This document shows, in pieces, positions 8,467-17,244 of a stretch of DNA of 64,000 bases; the stretch's first letter is position 1, and each line of letters begins with the position of its first letter. The translations under genes and the position numbers were made by a program. The notes beneath the pieces are model-generated. The model was not told where the DNA came from, searched no databases, and saw only the letters and a list, made by a program, of their open reading frames with translations. Source of the stretch: Aquipuribacter sp051216895 (GTDB lineage Bacteria; Actinomycetota; Actinomycetes; Actinomycetales; JBBAYJ01); contig NZ_JBPKAO010000002.1 of assembly GCF_051216895.1 (NCBI RefSeq), positions 248,001 through 312,000 on the forward strand, read 5' to 3'.

Positions 8467-9266
8467 GACCGCGACTCCCCGGCCGGCAGCTCCGCGACGA
8501 CCAGCCGGCCGACGTGACCGGCGAGCATGGCCTGGTCCTCCGTCGACAGACCGGAGTCGCTGACCAGGACGTCGACGTCGTCGAGGCCGACGATCGTGGC
8601 CAGGCCCACCAGGCGCAGCTTGGTGTGGTCGGCCACCACGACGGTCTTGCCGGCCGCCGCGATCAGGGCCCGGTTGGTCGCGGCCTCGGTCATGTTGGGG
8701 CTGGTGCAGCCCGTCCGCTCGCTGAAGCCGTGCACCCCGAGGAACAGCAGGTCCACGTGCAGGTCCCGCAGCGCCTGCACCGCCACCGGGCCGACCAGCG
8801 CGTCGGAGGGCGTGCGGGTGCCGCCGGTGAGGACCACGCTGCGGTCGCGACGGTCCGGGTCGTGCAGGGAGTCGGCCACCGGCACGGAGTTGGTGACGAC
8901 GGTGAGGTCGGGGACGTCGCGCAGCTGCTCGGCCAGGGCCAGCGTCGTCGTGCCCGCCGACAGCGCCACCGACGAGCCGGGCGCGACCAGCTCGGCGGCG
9001 GTGCGGGCGATGGCGAGCTTCTCCTCGCGCTCCTCGCCGAGCTTGGTGCGGAAGCTGGGCTCGTAGCTGGAGTGCGGGGCGTCCGCCAGGGTCGCCCCGC
9101 CGTGCACCCGCACCACGAGTCCCCGGTCCGCCAGCTGCGAGATGTCCCGGCGCACCGTCATGTCCGACACCTGCAGGGAGTCCACGAGCTCGCTGACGCG
9201 GACCCCGCCGTTGCGGCGGATCTGCTCCAGGATCTGCTCCTGCCGCTGCCGTGCGAGCGCGCTCAT
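8463..9266 (-). CDS. DeoR-family transcriptional regulator
   Basis: A 267-residue DeoR/GlpR-type regulator. The N-terminal winged helix-turn-helix (about residues 1-57) contains VSELVDSLQVSDMTVRRD, the family recognition-helix pattern. The rest is the DeoRC sugar-phosphate sensor domain with SAGTTTLALAEQL and LFLGVHGF near the ligand pocket. It lies between the beta-galactosidase and galT genes and overlaps both by four bases. It is therefore likely the autoregulated repressor of galactoside use, sensing a phosphorylated sugar such as galactose-1-phosphate or tagatose-phosphate (inferred). Candidate operators lie in the divergent region 11324-11604. Confidence 0.9.
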   Translation of the reverse strand: MSALARQRQEQILEQIRRNGGVRVSELVDSLQVSDMTVRRDISQLADRGLVVRVHGGATLADAPHSSYEPSFRTKLGEEREEKLAIARTAAELVAPGSSVALSAGTTTLALAEQLRDVPDLTVVTNSVPVADSLHDPDRRDRSVVLTGGTRTPSDALVGPVAVQALRDLHVDLLFLGVHGFSERTGCTSPNMTEAATNRALIAAAGKTVVVADHTKLRLVGLATIVGLDDVDVLVSDSGLSTEDQAMLAGHVGRLVVAELPAGESRS

Positions 9267-11323
9267 GTCCCGAGTGTCCCGGACGTCTCGCGCACCACGG
9301 CCACCCCTCCCGGTGCCAGCACCAGCGGTCGGCCCGGTCCGCAGCCGGTCCCGGTGACCAGGTCGGTGCCCGTGAGCGGGACCTCGGCGCCGAGGCCGGA
9401 GTGGTCGATCAGGAACACCCAGCTGCCGGTGCTGCTGCGGCGGCGCACCGCGTCCACCCCCGGCGGCAGGCCGGGGACGGTGGGGCGGGCGGGACGAGCC
9501 GGTCCCGACGCGTCGACCAGGGCCGCGACCACGGCGTCGGTCCCGGCGGCGGGCAGGCGGGTGGCGCAGTACCAGGCCGCCCCGTCCCCGACCCGGCGAC
9601 GGGTGAGCGCCGGGTCCCCGGCGGAGGGGCCGTCGGCGAAGGTGGCGACGACGTCCGTGCCGTCGGTGGCCCGCACCCACTCCGACCAGATGGTGCCCGC
9701 CACCTCGTCCAGCGCGGGGACGGCCGACCCGGGCGGCGTCCGCAGCGTCGTGCTCTGCTGCGGCAGCAGCGGCGCGAACTCCTCGACCCGGACGCCCAGC
9801 AGGTCGCGGAACGCCCCCGGGTAGCCGCCGAGGCGGATGTGGTCGTCGGGGTCGACCGTGCCCGAGAAGTACGTGAGGAGCACCTGCGCCCCGGCCTCGG
9901 CCGCCCGGGCGATGCTCGCCGCCCCGGCGTCGGAGACCAGGTGCAGGCTCGGGGCGATCACGACGGCGTAGCCGGTCAGGTCCTGCTCGGCGTGCACCCC
10001 GACGACCCCGAGCCCGGCCCGCCAGGCCGCCTCGTACCAGCACCGCAGCTCCTCGGGGTAGCGGTGCAGCGTCGTGGGGGTGGACGCCGCGTCGGTGGTC
10101 CACATCGACTCGTAGTCCACGACCAGGGCGACGTCGGCGTCGGTCCGGCTGCCGGCCACCTCGGCGCAGGCGTCCAGGATGCGGCCCAGCTCGACGACCT
10201 CGGCCCAGCGTCGGGTGTCGGTGCCCGCGTGGGGCAGCAGCGCCGAGTGGTACTTCTCCGCCCCGGCGGCCGAGGCGCGCCACTGGAAGAACCCGACGGT
10301 GTCCGCGCCCCGCGCCACGTGGCTCAGGCTGTCGCGCAGCATCTGCCCCGGTGGCTTGACCGGGTTCACCGGCTGCCAGTTGACGGCCGACGTGGAGTGC
10401 TCCATCAGGACCCACGGGTCCCCGCCGGCCAGTCCGCGCGTGATGTCGGCGCTCATCGCCAGCTCGACGTGCGGCAGCTCCAGGTGCGCCCCCAGGTAGT
10501 GGTCGTTGGACACCACGTCCTGGTGCGGCGCCCACGACCAGTAGTCCAGGCCCTCGAAGGAGAACCCGACCATGAAGTTGGTGGTCACCGGTACGCCCGG
10601 GGACAGCTCGTGGAGCAGGTCCCGCTCGGCGACGTGCTGGGCCAGCGCGGCGTCGGAGCAGAACCGCCGCCAGTCCAGCTCCGCGGTGGGGTTGGGGATG
10701 GCCGTGGTCGTCCGCGGGGGGACCACGTCGCCCAGCTCGGTGTAGCGCTGGGACCAGAAGGTGGTGCCCCACGCGTCGTTGAGGCGGTCCAGGTCGCCGT
10801 AGCGGTCCATCAGCCAGGACCGGAAGTGCTCGGCGGAGGTGTCGCAGAAGCACATCAGGTTGTGGCAGCCGAACTCGTTGCCCACGTGCCACATCCCCAG
10901 CCCCGGGTGGGAGTGGTACCGCTCGGCCAGGCGCCGGACCAGGGCGAGGCTGCGCCGGCGGAAGTCCGGGGACGAGGCGCACCAGGTCTGCCGGCTCCCG
11001 TGCGACAGCCGCAGGCCGTCGCGGGTGACGGGCATGGCGTCCGGGTGCAGCCGGGCGAACCAGGGCGGGGGGGACGCGGTGGCGGTGGCGAGGTCGACGA
11101 CCACCCCGGCCTCGTGGAGGGTGTCCATCACCCGGTCCAGCCAGGCGAGCTCGTAGCGCTCGGGCTCCGGCTCGAGCAGGGCCCAGGAGAAGACCCCGAC
11201 GGTGGCGAAGCCGACACCGGCTTCCACCATCCGGGCGACGTCGTCGTCGAGCGTGTCCACGGGCCACTGCTCGGGGTTGAAGTCCCCGCCCAGCAGCAGG
11301 CGGTCGGCCGGCCATTGCCTCAT
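9263..11323 (-). CDS. GH42 beta-galactosidase
   Basis: A 686-residue retaining glycoside hydrolase of family GH42. The N-terminal TIM barrel begins GGDFNPEQWP. The acid/base is Glu150 in WHVGNEFG and the nucleophile is Glu308 in WVLMEHST. The Cys cluster CHNLMCFCD directly after the acid/base matches the zinc site of many GH42 enzymes. The trimerisation domain and the small C-terminal beta domain follow. There is no signal peptide, so it should hydrolyse imported lactose or beta-galactosides in the cytoplasm. It is the first gene of the operon, facing the ABC importer genes. The enzyme could alternatively prefer plant galactan fragments. Confidence 0.93.
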   Translation of the reverse strand: MRQWPADRLLLGGDFNPEQWPVDTLDDDVARMVEAGVGFATVGVFSWALLEPEPERYELAWLDRVMDTLHEAGVVVDLATATASPPPWFARLHPDAMPVTRDGLRLSHGSRQTWCASSPDFRRRSLALVRRLAERYHSHPGLGMWHVGNEFGCHNLMCFCDTSAEHFRSWLMDRYGDLDRLNDAWGTTFWSQRYTELGDVVPPRTTTAIPNPTAELDWRRFCSDAALAQHVAERDLLHELSPGVPVTTNFMVGFSFEGLDYWSWAPHQDVVSNDHYLGAHLELPHVELAMSADITRGLAGGDPWVLMEHSTSAVNWQPVNPVKPPGQMLRDSLSHVARGADTVGFFQWRASAAGAEKYHSALLPHAGTDTRRWAEVVELGRILDACAEVAGSRTDADVALVVDYESMWTTDAASTPTTLHRYPEELRCWYEAAWRAGLGVVGVHAEQDLTGYAVVIAPSLHLVSDAGAASIARAAEAGAQVLLTYFSGTVDPDDHIRLGGYPGAFRDLLGVRVEEFAPLLPQQSTTLRTPPGSAVPALDEVAGTIWSEWVRATDGTDVVATFADGPSAGDPALTRRRVGDGAAWYCATRLPAAGTDAVVAALVDASGPARPARPTVPGLPPGVDAVRRRSSTGSWVFLIDHSGLGAEVPLTGTDLVTGTGCGPGRPLVLAPGGVAVVRETSGTLGT

Positions 11324-11345
11324 GCCGCGACACTCTTCCCCGGCC

Positions 11346-11362
11346 TGTTGAATAAGTCAACA
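11346..11362. promoter_or_regulatory. candidate operator for beta-galactosidase operon
   Basis: A perfect palindrome, TGTTGA-ATAAG-TCAACA, starts 23 bases upstream of the beta-galactosidase start. Its minus-strand half contains TTGACT, a good -35, so bound repressor would cover the promoter. The DeoR-type protein of the same operon is the natural candidate; this is inference. Confidence 0.5.
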
Positions 11363-11489
11363 CAACCCAACACGCACGCACCGGATGGTGGATCGGGTGG
11401 GTTCGGCTGGTCGACCGAACGAACTATCGCCGTGGTTCGCGCCGTGGTCACACGCTGATAACGGTTGTCCGGGCCTGCACTCATCAGCC

Positions 11490-11518
11490 TTGACAGGGAG
11501 GGGGGGCGGTGTTTAGGT
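11490..11518 (+). promoter_or_regulatory. promoter of sugar ABC importer operon
   Basis: A consensus -35 TTGACA (11490-11495) is followed by a 17-base spacer and TTAGGT (11513-11518) as -10. The predicted transcript begins near 11525, about 80 bases before the binding-protein start. Confidence 0.5.
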
Positions 11519-11521
11519 CAC

Positions 11522-11536
11522 CGACATCCGATGTCG
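11522..11536. promoter_or_regulatory. candidate operator at the start of the ABC importer transcript
   Basis: CGACAT-CCG-ATGTCG is a perfect 15-base palindrome lying over the expected transcription start, a typical repressor position. It differs from the palindrome at 11346, so the two sides may answer to different regulators. Confidence 0.4.
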
Positions 11537-11604
11537 AGTTGTGTTCGACTCTGAGCGAAGTTCAGGGCGGACCCACTCAGTGAAGAGTGACTCAGGAGGG
11601 CCAC

Positions 11605-12960
11605 GTGCCTACTCGTCCCCGCTCCACCGACAAGCTCTACCTGCCCTCGTCCGGCCTGCGCACGCCCGTCGCCCGGCGCAGCGTGCTGCACGGGGCCATG
11701 GGCGCCGGTGCGGTCGGCGCCCTGGCCGCCTGCGGCGGCGACGACACGTCGTCCGACTCCGCGACCGGCGGCGGCGGCGGCGAGGCCGCGGGCTCCACGA
11801 GCCTCGGCTCCAACCGCGGCGACGAGGTCCCCCGCGCCGCCGAGGACGCCATGATCGCCGCCTTCACCGAATCCACCGGCATCGAGGTCGTCACCAACGT
11901 CCAGGACAACGAGACGTTCCAGGAGTCGATCAACAGCTACCTGCAGGGCACCCCGCAGGACACGTTCACCTGGTTCGCCGGGTTCCGGGCCCGCTTCTTC
12001 GACGACCAGGGCTTCATCGGCGACATCACCGACGTCTGGGACGACATCGGCGACGGGTTCACCGACGGCTTCCGCGAGGCCTCGGCCAACGGCGACAAGC
12101 AGATCCTCGTCCCGCTGTACAACTACCCGTGGGCGATGTTCTACCGGAAGAGCGTCTTCGAGGAGAACGGCTACGAGATCCCCGAGGACCGCGAGTCCCT
12201 CATCGCGCTCTGCGAGCAGATGCAGGGTGACGGCCTCAACCCCATCGCCCTGGGTGACTCCGACGGCTGGCCGGCCATGGGCACCTTCGACATCCTCAAC
12301 ATGCGCCTCAACGGCTACGACTTCCACATCGAGCTGATGGCCGGCGAGGTGGACTGGGACACCCCGGAGGTCCGACGGGTGTTCGAGGAGTGGGCGGCCC
12401 TGCTGCCGTTCCACCAGCCCGACCCCGTGGGTCGCACCTGGCAGGACGCGGCCGCGTCGCTGCTGCAGCGCGAGTCCGGGATGTACCTGCTCGGCATGTT
12501 CGTCGGCGAGCAGTTCCCCGAGGGCGAGGACCGCGACGACCTCGACTTCTTCAACTTCCCGGAGCTGGACTCCTCGATCGGCGCCGGCGCGATCGACGCC
12601 CCGATCGACGGCTACATGATGACGGCGAACCCCGAGAACGAGGAGGCGGCCAAGGAGTTCCTGCGGTTCATCGGCTCGGCCGAGGCGGGCAACACCTACA
12701 TCGCCACCAACCCCAACAACATCGCCGCGCACAGCGACGCCGACACCAGCGCGTACTCCCCGCTGCAGCTCAAGGCCCAGGAGCTCATCGGCAACGCCGA
12801 GAACATCGCGCAGTTCCTGGACCGCGACACCCGGCCGGACTTCGCCTCCACCATCGTCATCCCGACCCTGCAGACGTTCCTGCAGAGCCCCGACGACATC
12901 GACCGGGTGGTGTCGGACCTGCAGGCCGGCAAGGAGCGCCTGTTCACCGGGGAGGCCTGA
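11605..12960 (+). CDS. sugar ABC transporter substrate-binding lipoprotein (family 1), probably Tat-exported
   Basis: A 451-residue solute-binding lipoprotein of the carbohydrate uptake (CUT1) type. GTG 11605 is chosen because AGGAGG (11594-11599) precedes it at proper spacing; an earlier in-frame GTG at 11587 has none. The signal has a twin arginine (RRSVLHG, residues 24-25) and a lipobox LAAC with Cys43, so it is probably folded before export and then lipidated. A Gly-rich linker follows. The mature part resembles maltose/multiple-sugar binding proteins (for example NYPWAMFYRKSVFEENGYEIP). With a GH36 alpha-galactosidase downstream, alpha-galactosides such as raffinose or melibiose are the likely cargo (inferred). 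Confidence 0.92.
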   Translation: MPTRPRSTDKLYLPSSGLRTPVARRSVLHGAMGAGAVGALAACGGDDTSSDSATGGGGGEAAGSTSLGSNRGDEVPRAAEDAMIAAFTESTGIEVVTNVQDNETFQESINSYLQGTPQDTFTWFAGFRARFFDDQGFIGDITDVWDDIGDGFTDGFREASANGDKQILVPLYNYPWAMFYRKSVFEENGYEIPEDRESLIALCEQMQGDGLNPIALGDSDGWPAMGTFDILNMRLNGYDFHIELMAGEVDWDTPEVRRVFEEWAALLPFHQPDPVGRTWQDAAASLLQRESGMYLLGMFVGEQFPEGEDRDDLDFFNFPELDSSIGAGAIDAPIDGYMMTANPENEEAAKEFLRFIGSAEAGNTYIATNPNNIAAHSDADTSAYSPLQLKAQELIGNAENIAQFLDRDTRPDFASTIVIPTLQTFLQSPDDIDRVVSDLQAGKERLFTGEA

Positions 12961-12965
12961 GCCCC

Positions 12966-13892
12966 ATGGCCACGACGACGGCCCCGCCCCGCAAGCCGGG
13001 GCGAGGGCTCCAGCTGCTCACCAGACGCGACAAGACGGTCCTCACGCTGATGGTGGGGCTGCCCGCGCTGCTGGTCGGGGCCGTCGTCTGGGTCCCCGTG
13101 GTGCTGACGATCCTGCTGTCGTTCACCAGCTGGAACGGCTTCGGGCTGCCCGGCCCCTCGGACTGGGTCGGCACGCAGAACTACGTCGACATCACGACCA
13201 ACTACCCGCCGTTCTGGATCGCGATCCGCAACAACGCGCTCTGGCTCGTGGTGTTCTTCCTCATCGCCACGCCCCTGGGCATGCTCATGGCCGTCCTGCT
13301 GGACCGCGAGCTCAAGGGCTCGTGGTTCTACCGCAGCGCGCTGTACATGCCGGTCGTCCTGTCGCTGGCGCTGTCCGGCTTCATCTGGCAGCTCATCTAC
13401 AGCCGTGACCAGGGCCTGCTCAACCGCGTCCTCGGCCTGGAGAGCGCCGACCGGATCGACTGGTACGGCGACCCGGACGTCAACATCTGGGCCGTCCTCG
13501 TCATCGCGTCCTGGCGCCACGTCGGCTACATCATGCTGCTGTACCTGGCCGGCCTGAAGTCCGTCGACCCCGCGCTCAAGGAGGCCGCGGCCGTGGACGG
13601 CGCGTCGGAGGCCCGGACGTTCTTCAGCGTCGTGTTCCCGACCCTGGCCCCGATCAACATCGTCGTGCTCGTCATCACCGTCATCGAGTCCTTGCGCGCC
13701 TTCGACCTCGTCTGGGTCATCAACCGCGGTCGCAACGGCCTGGAGGTGCTCGGGGCGCTCATCACCGCCAACCTCATCGGCGAGGCGAGCCTCGTCGGGT
13801 TCGGCTCGGCCCTCGCCTCGATCCTCATCCTCGTGAGCCTGGTGTTCATCGTCATCTACATGACCAACATCCTCCGGGAGGACAAGCGATGA
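12966..13892 (+). CDS. sugar ABC transporter permease (MalF type)
   Basis: A 308-residue inner-membrane permease with six predicted helices. It carries the EAA loop (EAAAVDGASEARTFFSVVFPTLAP region) that docks the ATPase. It starts 5 bases after the binding-protein stop and overlaps the next permease (ATGA), so the three form one operon. No ATPase gene accompanies them, so a shared ATPase such as MsiK encoded elsewhere must be assumed. Confidence 0.93.
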   Translation: MATTTAPPRKPGRGLQLLTRRDKTVLTLMVGLPALLVGAVVWVPVVLTILLSFTSWNGFGLPGPSDWVGTQNYVDITTNYPPFWIAIRNNALWLVVFFLIATPLGMLMAVLLDRELKGSWFYRSALYMPVVLSLALSGFIWQLIYSRDQGLLNRVLGLESADRIDWYGDPDVNIWAVLVIASWRHVGYIMLLYLAGLKSVDPALKEAAAVDGASEARTFFSVVFPTLAPINIVVLVITVIESLRAFDLVWVINRGRNGLEVLGALITANLIGEASLVGFGSALASILILVSLVFIVIYMTNILREDKR

Positions 13893-14803
13893 GCACCTCG
13901 ACCGACCTGGACCGCAGCAGCGGGACCACGGGGGCGGGCGGCACGGGGCACGGCGCCGGGCCCGGGCAGCGTCCTCGCCGCAAGGTGACCCCCGCCCGGG
14001 TGGTGCTCTACGTCGCCCTGGTCGTCGTGTCGCTGGTCTGGCTGTTCCCCGTGGCGTGGGCGGTGATGACGTCGTTCCGCTCCTACGAGTACACGGCCGT
14101 CAACGGCTACGTGTCCTTCGGCGGGTACACCCTGGACAACTACCTGGACGCGTGGAGCCAGGGCAACTTCGCCCAGTACTTCGTCAACACACTCATCATC
14201 ACGGTGCCGTCGGTGCTGGTGACGCTGGCGCTGGCGTCGATGGCCGCGTTCGTCCTGGCCCGGTTCAGCTGGAAGCTCAACATCGCCATGCTGGTGTTCT
14301 TCACCGCGGCGAACCTGCTGCCCCAGCAGTCGCTGCTGGTCCCGCTGTACCGGTTCTACCTCTACGTGGGGCTGTACGACACCTACTGGGCCGTGATCAT
14401 CACCCACATCGCGTTCCAGATGGGGTTCTGCACCTTCGTCCTCAGCAACTACATGAAGACGCTGCCCAAGGAGCTCGGCGAGGCCGCGTTCGTCGACGGC
14501 GCCGGGGTCTGGCGGCAGTACTGGCAGATCGTCCTGCCGCTGTGCCGCCCGCCGCTGGCGGCCCTCGCCACCCTGCAGGTGACGTGGGTCTACAACGACT
14601 TCTTCTGGGCCGTGGCGTTCCTGTCCACGGGGGACAAGTTCCCCGTGACCAGCGCCCTGCAGAACCTGCAGGGGCAGTTCTTCGTCGACTACAACCTGGT
14701 CAGCGCCGGGTCCGTCATGGTCGCCATCCCGACCCTGGTCGTGTTCTTCGCGCTGCAGCGGCACTTCGTGTCCGGGTTGACGCTGGGCGCCAACAAGGGC
14801 TGA
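13889..14803 (+). CDS. sugar ABC transporter permease (MalG type)
   Basis: The 304-residue partner permease starts with a Gly-rich cytoplasmic tail (residues 1-35). Six membrane helices follow, with the EAA loop (GEAAFVDGAGVWRQYWQIVLP, about residues 193-213). The ATG overlaps the previous stop. It ends 56 bases before the alpha-galactosidase; that gap contains a short run of GCACC repeats and a GGAGGA ribosome-binding site. Confidence 0.93.
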   Translation: MSTSTDLDRSSGTTGAGGTGHGAGPGQRPRRKVTPARVVLYVALVVVSLVWLFPVAWAVMTSFRSYEYTAVNGYVSFGGYTLDNYLDAWSQGNFAQYFVNTLIITVPSVLVTLALASMAAFVLARFSWKLNIAMLVFFTAANLLPQQSLLVPLYRFYLYVGLYDTYWAVIITHIAFQMGFCTFVLSNYMKTLPKELGEAAFVDGAGVWRQYWQIVLPLCRPPLAALATLQVTWVYNDFFWAVAFLSTGDKFPVTSALQNLQGQFFVDYNLVSAGSVMVAIPTLVVFFALQRHFVSGLTLGANKG

Positions 14804-14859
14804 GAGCCTGTCGCCCGGCACCGCACCGCACCGCACCCCCGACGGAGGACCCCCACCGC

Positions 14860-17232
14860 ATGAGCGCGCCCACGACCCCCCGCCCGCCCCGGCTGCACGG
14901 ACTCAGCGCGGCGGGGGTCCAGCTGCTGCTGCTCGAGCGGCCCGACGGCCTGCCCGAGCTCGTCCACTTCGGGGTGGACCTGGGCTGGCGGCCCGAGGAC
15001 GGGCCGGACGCCGCCGAGCAGCTGCTGCGGGCCGGTGCGCCGCCCGTGCCGCGCAGCGCGCTGGACTCCGCGTGGCCGCTGACGCTGCTGCCGGGGGAGC
15101 CCGACGGCTGGTCGGGGCGGCCGGCGCTGTCCGCCCACCGCGGTGGTCGGGCCGTCGTGCCGCGGTGGACCGCGGTCGTGGGGGGNNNNNNNNNNNNNNN
15201 NNNNNNNNNNNNNNNNNNNNNNNNNNNNNNNNNNNNNNNNNNNNNNNNNNNNNNNNNNNNNNNNNNNNNNNNNNNNNNNNNNNNNNNNNNNNNNNNNNNN
15301 NNNNNNNNNNNNNNNNNNNNNNNNNNNNNNNNNNNNNNNNNNNNNNNNNNNNNNNNNNNCCTGGAACCGGGGGTGCTGCGGGTCGAGGCCGCCGACCCGG
15401 GCGCCGGGGTGAGCCTGGCCAGCGAGCTGCGGCTGGACCCCGCCGGGGTGCTGCAGGTCCGCCACACCCTCACCAACACCGGCCCGGACGTGCTCGACGT
15501 GGCCTCCCTGCTGGCCGTCGTGCCGCTGCCGGTGGCGGCCACCGAGACCCTCGACCTGACCGGGCGCTGGTGCCGGGAGCGCTCCCCGCAGCGGCTGCCC
15601 CTGGTCCACGGCGGCCGGGTCCGGGAGTCCCGACGCGGCCGGACCGGTCACGACGCGACCCTGCTGCTGCTGGCCGGTGAGACGGGGTTCGGCTTCGGTC
15701 ACGGGGAGGTGGCGGCGGTCCACGTGGCCTGGAGCGGGGACCACGTGCACCTGGTGGACCGGCTGCCCGAGGGCGCCGGACGTCACGGCGGCGTGCTCGG
15801 CGGGGGCGAGCTGCTGCGGGCCGGGGAGGTCCGGCTGGGCGAGGGGGAGGCCTACACCGCCCCACCGGTGCTGTTCACCCACGCGGGCGACGGCCTCGAC
15901 GGCGTCAGCGCCCGGATGCACGACCACGTCCGCGCCCGCGCGGCCCACCCGCGCACCGAGCGCCCGGTCACCCTCAACGTCTGGGAGGCCGTCTACTTCG
16001 ACCACGACCACGAGCGGCTGGCGGCCCTCGTCGACGTCGCGGCCCGCCTCGGCGTGGAGCGCGTCGTGCTGGACGACGGCTGGTTCCTGGGTCGTCGGGA
16101 CGACACGGCCGGGCTGGGGGACTGGGAGGTCGACCCCCAGGTCTGGCCCGGTGGCCTGCACCCGTTCGCCGACCGGGTCCGCGGTCACGGCATGCAGGTG
16201 GGGCTGTGGTTCGAGCCCGAGATGGTCAACGTCGACTCCGACCTCGTCCGGGCCCACCCCGACTGGCTGCTGGGGGCCCGGCCGGGCCCCGACGGCACCG
16301 GGGGCGGGACCCGGCCCTGGCGCACGCAGCAGGTGCTGGACCTCACACGCGCCGACGCCTACGACCACGTCCTGTCCCAGCTGGACGCCGTGATCACCGC
16401 CGAGCGGCCCGACTACCTGAAGTGGGACCACAACCGGGACCTGCACGAGGCGCTGGACGCCGACGGCTCGCCCGCCGTCCACCGGCAGACCCGGGCCGCC
16501 TACCGGCTGATGGCCGAGCTGCAGGCCCGGCACCCGGGTCTGGAGATCGAGTCCTGCTCCTCCGGGGGCGCCCGCGTTGACCTGGGGGTGCTCGAGCACA
16601 CCCAGCGGGTCTGGGCCAGCGACTGCAACGACGCGCTGGAGCGGCAGTCCATCCAGCGCTGGACCGCGATGCTGCTGCCGCCCGAGCTGGTGGGCACCCA
16701 CGTCGGCCCGCCCCACTCGCACACCACCGGTCGGGTGGCCGACCTGGACCTGCGCTGCCTGACCGCGTTGTTCGGGCACGCCGGCATCGAGTGGGACGTG
16801 ACGTCGTGCTCGGAGCAGGAGCTGGAGCGGCTGGCCGGCTGGATCGCCCTGCACAAGCGGCTGCGCCCGCTGCTGCACGCCGGGCGGACCGTCCGCACCG
16901 AGGAACGGGACGGGGCGTGGGCGCACGGGGTGGTGGCGCCCGACCGGCGTCACGCCGTCTTCGCCTTCGTCCGTCTCACGACGGGTGCCGACGTCGTGCC
17001 CGGCCTGCTGCGCCTGCCCGGCCTGGACCCCGCGACGCGGTACCGGGTCCGCGCGGTGGACGTGACCGGGCGCGAGGAGCTGCGCGTGCTGGGCTCGGGG
17101 ATCAGCCTGCCGCCGTGGTGCGACGCCGACGGCGTCCTGCTCACCGGCGCCGCGCTGGCCCGCCACGGCCTGGCCATGCCGGTGCTCGACCCGGAGGCGG
17201 GGCTGCTGATCGAGGTCACCGCCGTCGGCTGA
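14860..17232 (+). CDS. GH36 alpha-galactosidase (contains a 174-base sequence gap)
   Basis: A retaining alpha-galactosidase, nominally 790 residues. It has the N-terminal beta-sandwich, then the TIM barrel with VVLDDGWF, the nucleophile Asp523 in KWDHNRD, the SCSSGGARVDLG block, and acid/base Asp588 in ASDCNDALERQ. A C-terminal beta domain ends the chain. There is no signal peptide, so it should act on imported oligosaccharides. The ATG at 14860 follows GGAGGA. Bases 15186-15359 are unknown; the frame is open on both sides and the gap equals 58 codons, so a single intact gene is likely but not proven. It is the last gene of the ABC importer operon. Confidence 0.93.
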   Translation: MSAPTTPRPPRLHGLSAAGVQLLLLERPDGLPELVHFGVDLGWRPEDGPDAAEQLLRAGAPPVPRSALDSAWPLTLLPGEPDGWSGRPALSAHRGGRAVVPRWTAVVGXXXXXXXXXXXXXXXXXXXXXXXXXXXXXXXXXXXXXXXXXXXXXXXXXXXXXXXXXXXLEPGVLRVEAADPGAGVSLASELRLDPAGVLQVRHTLTNTGPDVLDVASLLAVVPLPVAATETLDLTGRWCRERSPQRLPLVHGGRVRESRRGRTGHDATLLLLAGETGFGFGHGEVAAVHVAWSGDHVHLVDRLPEGAGRHGGVLGGGELLRAGEVRLGEGEAYTAPPVLFTHAGDGLDGVSARMHDHVRARAAHPRTERPVTLNVWEAVYFDHDHERLAALVDVAARLGVERVVLDDGWFLGRRDDTAGLGDWEVDPQVWPGGLHPFADRVRGHGMQVGLWFEPEMVNVDSDLVRAHPDWLLGARPGPDGTGGGTRPWRTQQVLDLTRADAYDHVLSQLDAVITAERPDYLKWDHNRDLHEALDADGSPAVHRQTRAAYRLMAELQARHPGLEIESCSSGGARVDLGVLEHTQRVWASDCNDALERQSIQRWTAMLLPPELVGTHVGPPHSHTTGRVADLDLRCLTALFGHAGIEWDVTSCSEQELERLAGWIALHKRLRPLLHAGRTVRTEERDGAWAHGVVAPDRRHAVFAFVRLTTGADVVPGLLRLPGLDPATRYRVRAVDVTGREELRVLGSGISLPPWCDADGVLLTGAALARHGLAMPVLDPEAGLLIEVTAVG
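15186..15359. other. run of 174 Ns (sequence gap)
   Basis: All bases are N. The gap removes about residues 110-167 of the GH36 N-terminal domain, away from the catalytic residues. Confidence 0.99.
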
Positions 17233-17238
17233 CATGAT
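17233..17238 (+). promoter_or_regulatory. -10 element of trpS
   Basis: CATGAT lies 6 bases before GTG 17245, inside the 12-base gap after the alpha-galactosidase. It gives trpS its own leaderless transcript. Confidence 0.5.
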
Positions 17239-17244
17239 GGTCGG

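Larger units (their letters stand above)
11324..11604. promoter_or_regulatory. divergent control region between beta-galactosidase and ABC importer operons
   Basis: This 281-base gap between two divergent sugar operons is less GC-rich than its surroundings. It contains the two palindromes and the plus-strand promoter listed separately. It also holds a scatter of GTTCG/CGAAC half-sites at 11401-11405, 11416-11420 and 11435-11439, the first two forming GTTCGG-N8-CCGAAC. I see no gene in it. Confidence 0.6.

Noticed and set aside
11531..11554. Seven-codon upstream ORF (MSSCVRL) before the sugar-binding protein
   Set aside because: It has poor third-position GC, overlaps a palindrome and has no ribosome-binding site; probably chance.
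15186..15359. Insertion element or inactivated alpha-galactosidase at the N run
   Set aside because: Flanking sequence keeps one frame and matches one GH36 protein, so an assembly gap explains it.
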